From the NCBI GenBank assembly GCA_963775125.1, contig CAVZHQ010000002.1, positions 682,001-746,000 of the forward strand: a DNA stretch of 64,000 nt, read 5' to 3'. The position numbers were made by a program, and so were the translations under genes. The notes beneath the pieces were generated by a model. That model made no database searches. It was not told the origin of the DNA and was given only the letters and a program-made list of their open reading frames with translations. Source of the stretch: JAHECQ01 sp963775125. Its GTDB lineage: Bacteria > Actinomycetota > Acidimicrobiia > Acidimicrobiales > SZUA-35. This document shows, one piece after another, positions 43,671-50,721 of the stretch; the first letter of the stretch is position 1, and every line of letters begins with the position of its first letter.

Positions 43671-44219
43671 GTGACGGCCGTGTTGGTATGGATGGACCTC
43701 GAGATGACCGGCCTTGACCCCAAGCAGCATGTGATCGTCGAGATCGCAACGCTGATCACCGACGATGATCTCAACGTGATCGCCGAAGGACCCGACCTCG
43801 TCATCTCGGCCACCGAGGACCAACTGGCGCTGATGGACCCCGTCGTCGTCGAGATGCACACCAAGTCCGGGCTACTGCACCAGATCCGCGCCTCCAGCGT
43901 CACCCTCGAAGACGCCGGGAAACGGACGATGGCCTTCCTGGCCGAGCACATCGAACCGTCGACCGTGCCACTCTGTGGCAACTCGATCGGCATGGACCGC
44001 CGCTTCCTTGCCGAGTACCTGCCCGACATCGAGACCTACCTGCACTATCGCAGCATCGATGTCTCGACGATCAAGGAACTCGCCCGCCGTTGGCATCCTC
44101 CGGTCATCGAGGCTGCCCCGCGCAAGGCCGTTGCCCACCGGGCCCTCGACGACATCAAGGAAAGCGTCGCCGAACTCCTCTACTACCGCCAGCACGTGTT
44201 CCTGCCCACCACGGCCTGA
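43671..44219 (+). CDS. orn: Oligoribonuclease
   Basis: DEDDh 3'-5' exoribonuclease that degrades very short RNAs, including the c-di-GMP breakdown product pGpG (182 residues). Catalytic residues are in WMDLEMTGLD, GNSIGMDRRFL and HRALDDIKES. The GTG start gives the family N terminus. Its presence beside an RsiG-type c-di-GMP sensor in the same region is of interest but not proof of a link. Confidence 0.95.
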   Translation: MTAVLVWMDLEMTGLDPKQHVIVEIATLITDDDLNVIAEGPDLVISATEDQLALMDPVVVEMHTKSGLLHQIRASSVTLEDAGKRTMAFLAEHIEPSTVPLCGNSIGMDRRFLAEYLPDIETYLHYRSIDVSTIKELARRWHPPVIEAAPRKAVAHRALDDIKESVAELLYYRQHVFLPTTA

Positions 44220-44235
44220 TCTCCTGCCCGCCGGG

Positions 44236-45003
44236 TCAGTACCAGTCGGGGTCGACCCGTTCGACCCTGGCCGACGCTGCAACCCCGTTGCCCGGACCGG
44301 TCAGCCACCAGAGTTCGTCGACGCCCGGCACCCGATGCCGAGCGATTCGGACCGACACTTCGGGGCCGATACCGTCTCGATACTCGACCGTGAAACGCGA
44401 GGGAGCGGAGCGTCGCGAGGTGAGGTCGGGCAGCAGTTCTTCGACGGCAGCCCAATACGCCGCGTTGTTGACGTGGTTGAACAGGTCGAAGTCGACACGG
44501 CGCAGCGGCCAGGACACCAGCTCGGACGCAGGATCAAACGGGCGATGCGTGAGTCGAGCCTGAACCTTGCGACCTTGTGACGCCGGCCCGTAGAGCTCGA
44601 GGAAGCGTTCACCGAGCAGCCGTGGGCGACCCGACGAGGCCTCGATGTAGATCCAAAGGGTGGCCACCTCGTAGTGGGCCCGATGGTCGCCTCGAACGCT
44701 GAGGCGACGTTCCGCCCACCGGTTCCCCAGCCCGCTGCAGAAGGTGACGAACTCCAGCGATTCTCCGAACACCGCAGGGCGAATCACGTCGACGACCGTT
44801 CGTCGCACCACCCACGCCATGTCGTCGGGTAGCTCGGCATCGCCGGTGTCATCGTTGGAGACATCTTGGGTGTAGCGGGTCAGTGCGTCCAGCCGGAGGG
44901 ATCCGTCGGGCCGAACATCGCCCAGGCGAACCAGACGATGCCCGGTGAACAAACGGCCGACGGTGGGACGTGGCGTCAGGGCTACTGCGGACAAATCGGT
45001 CAC
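44236..45003 (-). CDS. Acyl-ACP thioesterase (FatA-like, double hotdog)
   Basis: A 255-residue protein with two hotdog domains: RLGDVRPDGSLRLDALTRYTQDVSNDD in the first and WPLRRVDFDLFNHVNNAAYWAAVEEL in the second. These match the plant/bacterial acyl-ACP thioesterase family that releases fatty acids from ACP. Likely role in fatty-acid supply or membrane remodelling. Divergent from the whiB7 leader. Confidence 0.85.
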   Translation of the reverse strand: MTDLSAVALTPRPTVGRLFTGHRLVRLGDVRPDGSLRLDALTRYTQDVSNDDTGDAELPDDMAWVVRRTVVDVIRPAVFGESLEFVTFCSGLGNRWAERRLSVRGDHRAHYEVATLWIYIEASSGRPRLLGERFLELYGPASQGRKVQARLTHRPFDPASELVSWPLRRVDFDLFNHVNNAAYWAAVEELLPDLTSRRSAPSRFTVEYRDGIGPEVSVRIARHRVPGVDELWWLTGPGNGVAASARVERVDPDWY

Positions 45004-45020
45004 GGCGCAAACGGTACGCG

Positions 45021-45068
45021 GTTAAATCAGTTGACAACCCTGGCGCGACGTAGTTCCCTCTCGGGAAC
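45021..45068 (+). promoter_or_regulatory. Probable whiB7 promoter with AT-rich upstream element and early hairpin
   Basis: GTTAAAT, three bases, then TTGACA (45031-45036): an AT-rich element just upstream of the -35, where WhiB7 binds to activate its own gene in mycobacteria. A -10 is not clear (TAGTTC at 45051 is only 14 bases away). A stem GTTCCC-TCTC-GGGAAC follows at 45053-45068. Confidence 0.5.
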
Positions 45069-45094
45069 GCAACGAACCGAAAGGAGGCACACCC

Positions 45095-45313
45095 ATGACG
45101 ACTGACCTGTCCACCATCAGCATGACGCAGGGTGCGTCTTCCTGGCGTCCCTCGTTCGTGAGCCTTCCGGCCGTAACCATCTCCGGTGCTTCCCGTCCGT
45201 TCGCCGCCGTCGTCGTCGCCATCGAAGCAGGCACCGCTGGCTTCACCACCGGCAACACCAAGCGTCATAACCCATGCAACGACGCACACTCCCATCGAGC
45301 TCGATCGACCTGA
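45095..45313 (+). CDS. Leader ORF (72 residues) upstream of whiB7
   Basis: Begins with ATG behind a perfect AAAGGAGG ribosome-binding site (45080-45087, spacing 7). The product of 72 residues has no recognisable domain and is Ser/Thr/Ala-rich. Its stop (45311-45313) falls in the 5' arm of a hairpin (CGACCTG / CAGGTCG), and an intrinsic terminator follows at 45337, before whiB7. This is the layout of the known whiB7 attenuator: stalled translation of the leader ORF allows read-through into the resistance regulator. Its strong initiation site makes it likely to be translated. Confidence 0.6.
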   Translation: MTTDLSTISMTQGASSWRPSFVSLPAVTISGASRPFAAVVVAIEAGTAGFTTGNTKRHNPCNDAHSHRARST

Positions 45314-45336
45314 CAGAACGACAGGTCGAAGTCACC

Positions 45337-45378
45337 GAAGCCGCTGGGAGCAAAGCTCCCAGCGGCTTCTTCGCTTTT
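45337..45378 (+). terminator. Intrinsic terminator in the whiB7 leader (attenuator)
   Basis: A perfect 15-base-pair stem, GAAGCCGCTGGGAGC-AAA-GCTCCCAGCGGCTTC, followed by TTCGCTTTT. It lies between the leader ORF and whiB7, 47 bases before the whiB7 ATG, so the default would be termination before whiB7. Confidence 0.8.
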
Positions 45379-45424
45379 CCGCCCCAGCCCCCGCAACGCC
45401 AACGATCTCAAACCAGGAAAAATC

Positions 45425-45796
45425 ATGACTTTCACCGCAGTAGACACCGACGTGATACCCCCGGACATAGCCACCGAACTCTGCCGCTCGATTCCCGACG
45501 CCACCGCCATGTTCTTCTCCGAGGACCTCGGGAGGATTGCCGAGGCCAAGCGGACCTGCTCCGCCTGCCCCGCCATCGTCTCCTGCCTCGAGGGAGCCAT
45601 GCAGCGGGGCGAGCCCTGTGGGGTGTGGGGAGGCCAGCTGTTCGAGCGGGGCCACATCGTGCACCTGAAGCGGCGGCGCGGCCGGCCGTCGAAGCATCCT
45701 CGGCCCGAGGACCAGGTGCCGGACCTCCCGGTGCCCGATCACCTGTTGGCGTACCTGGGTACTCGACAACGGGACCGGCAGCTCTTGGCCGGCTGA
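45425..45796 (+). CDS. whiB7: WhiB7-type transcriptional regulator with AT-hook
   Basis: Iron-sulfur WhiB protein of 123 residues. The four cluster cysteines are C20, C45, C48 and C54. The GVWGG turn is at 66-70, and the AT-hook RRGRPSK at 84-90, followed by a Pro-rich end. The cluster-to-hook spacing and QRGEP-GVWGG match WhiB7, the activator of intrinsic antibiotic resistance genes, which works with the principal sigma factor. The usual EPWGVWGG reads EPCGVWGG here, an extra cysteine. The gene follows an attenuator leader. Confidence 0.85.
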   Translation: MTFTAVDTDVIPPDIATELCRSIPDATAMFFSEDLGRIAEAKRTCSACPAIVSCLEGAMQRGEPCGVWGGQLFERGHIVHLKRRRGRPSKHPRPEDQVPDLPVPDHLLAYLGTRQRDRQLLAG

Positions 45797-45799
45797 ACC

Positions 45800-45866
45800 A
45801 GGAATGCTGACCTGAGGAATGCTGACCTTAGGAATGCTGACCTTAGGAATGCTGACCTTAGGAATG
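45800..45866. repeat. Four tandem copies of a 15-base unit after whiB7
   Basis: AGGAATGCTGACCT(G/T) is repeated four times in a row, with a fifth partial copy (AGGAATG). It lies in the gap between whiB7 and the thioredoxin-like gene, starting 4 bases after the whiB7 stop. The copies are nearly identical, so recent expansion is likely. Each copy contains AGGA-ATG, which resembles a ribosome-binding site but with no frame behind it. Confidence 0.85.
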
Positions 45867-45895
45867 GAGTGCGACGCGGTTAGGTTTCTAGACGC

Positions 45896-46480
45896 ATGAC
45901 TTCCGACATCGACCCCGGCACCGAGCCCGACGTGACCGAACACGTTGCGTCGGGCTCGAGGCGTCTTTCCCTCGTGGCCCTCGCCGCGGTCGCTGTCCTC
46001 AGCGTTGGCCTGGTCGTCGTCAACCCGTTCGCCGGCGAGGAGAAGGCGCCCGAGGGATTGCTGGGTTTCTCGGTCAGGACCACCGAGGGGTCCGACGCCA
46101 TCGTGGCGGACTTCACCGGCGAACCGCTGGTGGTCAACTACTTCGCCGCCTGGTGCGGTCCGTGTCGAGCCGAGCTCCCGGGCTTCGAGAAGGTCAGCAC
46201 CGAAGTCGCTGCGGAGGGCGTCAGGTTCCTGGGTATCAGCAGGGACATCGACGAAGCCACCTGGAAGAGCTTCATCGCCGAGACGAACGTGTCGTTCCCC
46301 ACCGTTTTCGAGGGATCGGGTGAAGGTTCGTTCGAAGCCTTGGGAGCCACCGGCATGCCCACCACCGTCTTCCTGCGGTCCGACGGGTCGATCGCCGACG
46401 TGTTCAGTGGTCTGCTTCCCGAATCGACGCTGCGGGAGAAGGTGGCCGCACTGGTCGCCGCGGACGAGGGAGGTGAGTGA
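45896..46480 (+). CDS. Membrane-anchored thiol-disulfide oxidoreductase (TlpA/ResA/CcmG-like)
   Basis: A 194-residue protein with one N-terminal helix (LVALAAVAVLSVGLVVVNPF) and an extracytoplasmic thioredoxin fold containing AAWCGPCRAELPGFE (about residue 82-88). The cis-proline loop GATGMPTTVFL is present. With the CcdA gene directly behind it (stop and ATG overlapping), it forms the usual pair that reduces the heme-binding cysteines of apocytochromes c, in keeping with the many cytochromes here. Confidence 0.9.
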   Translation: MTSDIDPGTEPDVTEHVASGSRRLSLVALAAVAVLSVGLVVVNPFAGEEKAPEGLLGFSVRTTEGSDAIVADFTGEPLVVNYFAAWCGPCRAELPGFEKVSTEVAAEGVRFLGISRDIDEATWKSFIAETNVSFPTVFEGSGEGSFEALGATGMPTTVFLRSDGSIADVFSGLLPESTLREKVAALVAADEGGE

Positions 46481-47349
46481 TGGGGGAACTGTTCGATGCG
46501 CGAGCCTTCGCCCTCGGGATGGTCGCCCTCATCAACCCGTGCGGGTTTGCCCTTCTCCCCGCCTATCTGGGCTTCTTTCTCGGGCTCGATGAAGCCGGCA
46601 ACGAGCGCCGGATCGTCGCCCTCAACCGGGCCCAGCTGGTCGGGCTGTCCATGTCCGCCGGGTTCCTCGCCGTCTTCGGCACCCTCGGGCTTGTCTTCGC
46701 CGGGCTCGGGACCACCATCCAACGGAACCCGTGGATCAGCACGGTCATCGGTGGAGCACTGGTCGTACTGGGAATCACCATGCTCTTCGGCTTCCAGCCG
46801 ATCGTCAAGATCCCGAAGTTGGAGAAGGGCGCCGGGAATCGCTCGATCGCCAGCATGTTCCTCTTCGGTGTCTCGTACGCCATCGCCTCGCTTTCGTGCA
46901 CCATTGCCCTTTTCCTCAGTGCGGTCGGGACTTCGTCGTCGGGTGCGTCCTACCTCAGCCGTTTTGGAGGATTGCTCTCGTACGGTCTTGGCATGGGACT
47001 CCTCGCGACCGCGCTCACGTTGGCGGTCGCGTTCGGAAAACGGGGCCTGGTCTCGCGCTTTCGCCAGCTGCTCCCTCGGATCAACCTCATCTCGGCGATC
47101 ATCCTGGTCGTCGTCGGCGTCTACGTTGCGCTCTACGGCATCTGGTCCACTCAGGTCTTGGACGACCCGACGTCGATCACCCCCTGGATCGACGCCATCG
47201 TGACCCGAGCCGAGACGGGCCAGACCGCGCTCGCCTCCTGGATCGATGCCCGCACCACCGTGCTCGGGTGGGCGTTCCTGATCCTCAACGTCGGCCTGGC
47301 CGGAGCCGGACTCCTGGCCCGCCGCCCAGCAACCGCTCCAGTCCGGTGA
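46480..47349 (+). CDS. ccdA: CcdA-type cytochrome c biogenesis / thiol-transport membrane protein
   Basis: Carries reducing power across the membrane to TlpA/ResA-type thioredoxins. A 289-residue protein with about seven helices. The active cysteines stand in INPCGFALLPAYLGFFLG (helix 1) and in YAIASLSCTIALFLSAVG (helix 4). The C-terminal part beyond residue 215 is longer than in small CcdA proteins. A good GGGAGG site precedes ATG 46480; GTG 46477 is an alternative. Confidence 0.92.
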   Translation: MGELFDARAFALGMVALINPCGFALLPAYLGFFLGLDEAGNERRIVALNRAQLVGLSMSAGFLAVFGTLGLVFAGLGTTIQRNPWISTVIGGALVVLGITMLFGFQPIVKIPKLEKGAGNRSIASMFLFGVSYAIASLSCTIALFLSAVGTSSSGASYLSRFGGLLSYGLGMGLLATALTLAVAFGKRGLVSRFRQLLPRINLISAIILVVVGVYVALYGIWSTQVLDDPTSITPWIDAIVTRAETGQTALASWIDARTTVLGWAFLILNVGLAGAGLLARRPATAPVR

Positions 47350-48007
47350 CGGGACCTGCCGTTGGGTTCGGCGAGCTCCTGGCTCAACCGGGGGTGGTCG
47401 AGGTCCTGGATCTGCGCAGCACGTTCGGCTTCTGCGCTTTCCACGGGGGGAACCTGGAACGGTTCACCGACCAGATCGCCTCAGAAGCCGCTGCTCGCTC
47501 CGGAGCATCGTTCTACGGCGTCCTGCAGCCCGCTCCGATGCGCCAGCACGTTCCCTCGAAGTTCGTCTCGCCAACCGAGTCGCACCAACTCAGCGCCTTC
47601 CTCGACCACTGCGAGGTGGTGGTCGCGCTTCACGGTTACGGTCTTCGCAAACGCTGGACCGATGTTCTGCTCGGTGGCTCCAACCGGCCGCTGGCCGCCC
47701 ACGTGGCCCGGCACCTCCGGCACGGCCTGCCCGCGTACCGGATCATCGACGACCTCGACGCCATCCCGGTGCACCTCAGGGGCCAGCACCCCGACAATCC
47801 GTGCAACCTTCCCTTGCCGCGGCGGGGTGCAGATCGAGCTCCCGCCTCGGGTTCGTGGACTCTCGCCGTTGGCTGAGCATTGGCCGGCCAACCTGCCCCA
47901 CACGCGTCGCTTCGCCCACACCGAGCACCTCATCAACGCGCTCACGCGGCGCTGCACTCGCATGGCCGGGCGGCCCACAGCAGGTCGCTCCGCCGGCATC
48001 CGTGTGA
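47346..48007 (+). CDS. Poly-gamma-glutamate hydrolase-like protein, with frameshifts
   Basis: Resembles PF05908 zinc amidases of phages and bacteria. Start FGFCAFHGGNLERFTDQIASE carries the first metal histidine, and VVVALHGYGLRKRWTDVLLGGSNR is the second conserved block. Near 47820 the frame must shift (+1) to read RGGVQIELPPRVRG, and near 47940 again to end at 48007. The joined protein is about 219 residues, normal size. A target could be cell-wall or capsule gamma-glutamyl bonds. The end lies 6 bases before the convergent pdxH. Confidence 0.7.
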
Positions 48008-48013
48008 ACGATG

Positions 48014-48664
48014 TCAGGGTGAGAGGCGCTCGATGCGCCACCCGGAGGCGGCGCGGGTGTAGCGGAGTCGATCGTGAAGGCGACTGGGTCGGCCCTGCCA
48101 GAATTCGATCGACTCGGCGACCACCCGATACCCGCCCCAGTGCTCGGGTCTGGGTACCGGGCCGTCGGCGAACCGACTCCGGGCGTCATCAAGTCGCGCC
48201 TCGAGCACGCTTCGGTCAGCGAGCACCGAACTCTGATGGGAGGCCCATGCCCCCAACTGTGCTTCTCGTGGCCGGACCGCGAAATACTCGTCGGACTCCG
48301 CCGCAGTCAGTCGGTGCGCCCGGCCGCTGATGTTCACCTGTCGATGAAGATCGAGCCACCCGAAGGTCAGCGCAACTCGGTCGTTGTCCGCCAGATGGAC
48401 GCCCTTCTGGCTGCTGTAGTTGGTGAAGAACTCGAAGCCTCCCTGGCTCAGGCCCTTCAGGAGTACGTGTCTCGTCGTCGGGCTGGCCTCGACCACGGTG
48501 GCCAGGACCATCGCGTTCGGCTCACGGACCCCGGCCCGCACGGCATCGGCGAACCAGCGCTCGAACTGTTCCAGCCCATCCGCCAGGACGTCGGCCTCCT
48601 GGAGCCCGTGTGACTCGTAGTCGTGCCGCATGCGGGCAAGGTCGTTCACGCTGGGCTCGGCCAC
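48014..48664 (-). CDS. pdxH: Pyridoxamine 5'-phosphate oxidase
   Basis: FMN enzyme of vitamin B6 synthesis, oxidising PNP/PMP to PLP (216 residues). Conserved: MVLATVVEASPTTRHVLLKG, FFTNYSSQKG, LDLHRQVNISGRAHRL, and the C terminus WQGRPSRLHDRLRYTR with WRIERLSP. Supports the PLP enzyme HemL in the same window. Convergent with the previous gene. Confidence 0.95.
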   Translation of the reverse strand: MAEPSVNDLARMRHDYESHGLQEADVLADGLEQFERWFADAVRAGVREPNAMVLATVVEASPTTRHVLLKGLSQGGFEFFTNYSSQKGVHLADNDRVALTFGWLDLHRQVNISGRAHRLTAAESDEYFAVRPREAQLGAWASHQSSVLADRSVLEARLDDARSRFADGPVPRPEHWGGYRVVAESIEFWQGRPSRLHDRLRYTRAASGWRIERLSP

Positions 48665-48666
48665 GC

Positions 48667-49605
48667 TCAGCGCGCCGGTTCCGGCGGGGCCGGTGCGGCG
48701 GCGAACGCCTTGGCGACATCCTCGAAGGTCAGGGCGTCGGTTCCGACCTCGGCATCGGCCGTCGCCTGTCGCTCGTCGAAGTCCCGTATTCGTTCGAGGT
48801 CGATGATTCTGCGCTGCTTGTTGTTTGCCTTGCCCTCAACCGACGCCCAGCGGGAGAAGATCACCACGATGATGGCCCACAGCACGAACCCGCCGAAGAG
48901 CTTCATGATCGCGCCCGCGGTCTGTTGATCGGCCAACACATCGACGCCCCACAGTCGGGTCGGCGTGTCGTAGTGCCGATAGACCACGCCCTCGGCAAAG
49001 ACCAACCAACCCCCGGGGACCGTCGGGACGATGGACATCGAGAAGAGGTAGATGCACTGGGCCAACGGCTGGAGTCGCCATTCGGTGATGGGGCCGATGA
49101 CGGGCATCCACATCAGCATGCCGAACGTGAAGATGAGGAGGTGAAGGGTGAAGTGGAGCGCGCCGCTGTCGGCCGACAGTTGCACCAGTCGGGACCAGTG
49201 CAGGCCCAGCGTCAGGGCGTTGAAGGCAACGCCGGCCACGATCGGGCTCGACATCCGGCGGAAGATGCGCCACGTACGAGACTCTGGGGTCACCAGGAGT
49301 TCGAACAGCCAACGCGGGGTCGCAAGCACGAAACAGGCCGGGATGAGCATCGACAGGAGCAAGTGCTGGATCATGTGCACGAAGTACAGATAGTTCTCCG
49401 CGATGTCATGCATCGGCCAGTCCGACGCCAGCCAGATACCGAGGAAGCCCAACGTGAACCAGACCCGTTGCCGGCGACCGATGCCGGTGTAACCGAGGGC
49501 GAGCGCCTTCGGTTGCAGAACCTTGGACGTGTACCAACCCAACGCGAGCGTGCCCAGCAGCAACATCCAAACTTCAGGATGCGGCGACCACGGCACCAGG
49601 CTCAT
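48667..49605 (-). CDS. ctaG: Cytochrome c oxidase assembly protein of the caa3 CtaG family
   Basis: A membrane protein of 312 residues with seven or eight helices. The segments HDIAENYLYFVHMIQHLLLSMLIP and LHFTLHLLIFTFGMLMWMPVIGP fit the CtaG (caa3 assembly) family thought to help copper insertion. The C-terminal 70 residues are cytoplasmic and charged. Last gene of the oxidase operon. Confidence 0.9.
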   Translation of the reverse strand: MSLVPWSPHPEVWMLLLGTLALGWYTSKVLQPKALALGYTGIGRRQRVWFTLGFLGIWLASDWPMHDIAENYLYFVHMIQHLLLSMLIPACFVLATPRWLFELLVTPESRTWRIFRRMSSPIVAGVAFNALTLGLHWSRLVQLSADSGALHFTLHLLIFTFGMLMWMPVIGPITEWRLQPLAQCIYLFSMSIVPTVPGGWLVFAEGVVYRHYDTPTRLWGVDVLADQQTAGAIMKLFGGFVLWAIIVVIFSRWASVEGKANNKQRRIIDLERIRDFDERQATADAEVGTDALTFEDVAKAFAAAPAPPEPAR

Positions 49606-49627
49606 GAGCGTTGACCGGTCCCGCTGG

Positions 49628-49993
49628 TCAGAACGCGCCGGAGATGCGGAACTCGAAGGAGGCGAAGACCACGAAGTACAACAGGCCGGCGAGCACGAGG
49701 GCCGACCCGAACGCCCAGCTGAACAGCTTCCCGTTGATGGCCTTCATGTCGAAATAGAGGTGCATGAAGACGCCTGCGACCAGGAGGAACTTGACCACCA
49801 TCATCACGACGAGCGGCAACACCAGCGCCGGCCCCTCCACGCCGAGGAACGACCACGCAACCTCCACCGCGGTGAGTACCACCAGGATCGCGAAGACCTT
49901 CCAGTACTGCGCCTCGGTGGGGTGGGCGTGATCGTGAACCGCGGCCTGAGAAGCTGCGGTGTCGTGGTCGGCTACTGCGTGTGCGTCGGCCAT
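49628..49993 (-). CDS. ctaF: Cytochrome c oxidase subunit IV (CtaF-like)
   Basis: A 121-residue three-helix subunit of the prokaryotic oxidase (segments YWKVFAILVVLTAVEVAWSF, LVVMMVVKFLLVAGVFMHLYFD and a third near the end). The His-rich N terminus (HDTAASQAAVHDHAHP) is soluble. ATG 49993 follows an AGGAG ribosome-binding site; an in-frame start at 50041 is less likely. Confidence 0.85.
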   Translation of the reverse strand: MADAHAVADHDTAASQAAVHDHAHPTEAQYWKVFAILVVLTAVEVAWSFLGVEGPALVLPLVVMMVVKFLLVAGVFMHLYFDMKAINGKLFSWAFGSALVLAGLLYFVVFASFEFRISGAF

Positions 49994-50001
49994 GGGGGCT
50001 C

Positions 50002-50700
50002 CTAAGGAATGAGGTAGACGATGGTGAAGATGAGCACCCACACCACATCGACGAAGTGCCAGTACAGACCGACGAGCTCGACGGTTTCGGCCCGATCGGC
50101 GTTGAGCTTGCCGCGGAAGGACAGGAAGAGCAGCGACACCAGCATCAAGATGCCACCGCTGACGTGCACGCCGTGGAAACCGGTGAGGGTGAAGAACGCC
50201 GAACCGAACAGGTTGTTGGTGAACGTGAGGCCCTCGCGGTAGAAGGCCGTGAACTCATAGACCTGACCACCGATGAACAACGAGCCCAGGAGCGCCGTGG
50301 TGGCCAACCAGATGCGAGTGTTCCGGTAATCGCCCCGGCTCACGGCCGAGTGAGCGAGCACCATCGCCAGCGAACTCATGAGCAGCACGAACGAGCTGAG
50401 CGACGTGAAGGGAATGTCGAACATGGGCTCGACCGACTGCTTCTCGGCGAACTCGGCCATGAGCGTGCCGTCGGGCATGGTGCCGACCACATTGGGGTTG
50501 CCGGCGACGACCTCGGTGATGAACCGAGCCTTGCTCAACAGATAGGTGCTGATGAGTGCCCCGAACAGCAGGCACTCTGATCCCAGGAACAGCCAGAAGG
50601 CCAGCTTCATGTTGGACAAACCCAGAGAGGTGCGATGGCCTCCATGGTCGTCGTGGTTCTGGAGAGCGGCGTCCACGTGGGTGGCAGCGATGTCAGTCAT
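50002..50700 (-). CDS. ctaE: Cytochrome c oxidase subunit III
   Basis: Membrane subunit of the aa3/caa3 oxidase (232 residues) that supports proton uptake. Typical segments: MKLAFWLFLGSECLLFGALISTY, FFTLTGFHGVHVSGGILMLV and the end YWHFVDVVWVLIFTIVYL. Compared with mitochondrial subunit III it lacks the first two helices, as in other actinobacteria. It follows ctaD by 21 bases. Confidence 0.94.
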   Translation of the reverse strand: MTDIAATHVDAALQNHDDHGGHRTSLGLSNMKLAFWLFLGSECLLFGALISTYLLSKARFITEVVAGNPNVVGTMPDGTLMAEFAEKQSVEPMFDIPFTSLSSFVLLMSSLAMVLAHSAVSRGDYRNTRIWLATTALLGSLFIGGQVYEFTAFYREGLTFTNNLFGSAFFTLTGFHGVHVSGGILMLVSLLFLSFRGKLNADRAETVELVGLYWHFVDVVWVLIFTIVYLIP

Positions 50701-50721
50701 CAGTTCAGGCCTTCAGAACGA

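Noticed and set aside
45800..45866. Tandem repeats as a CRISPR array
   Set aside because: Units are 15 bases with no spacers and no cas gene is present.
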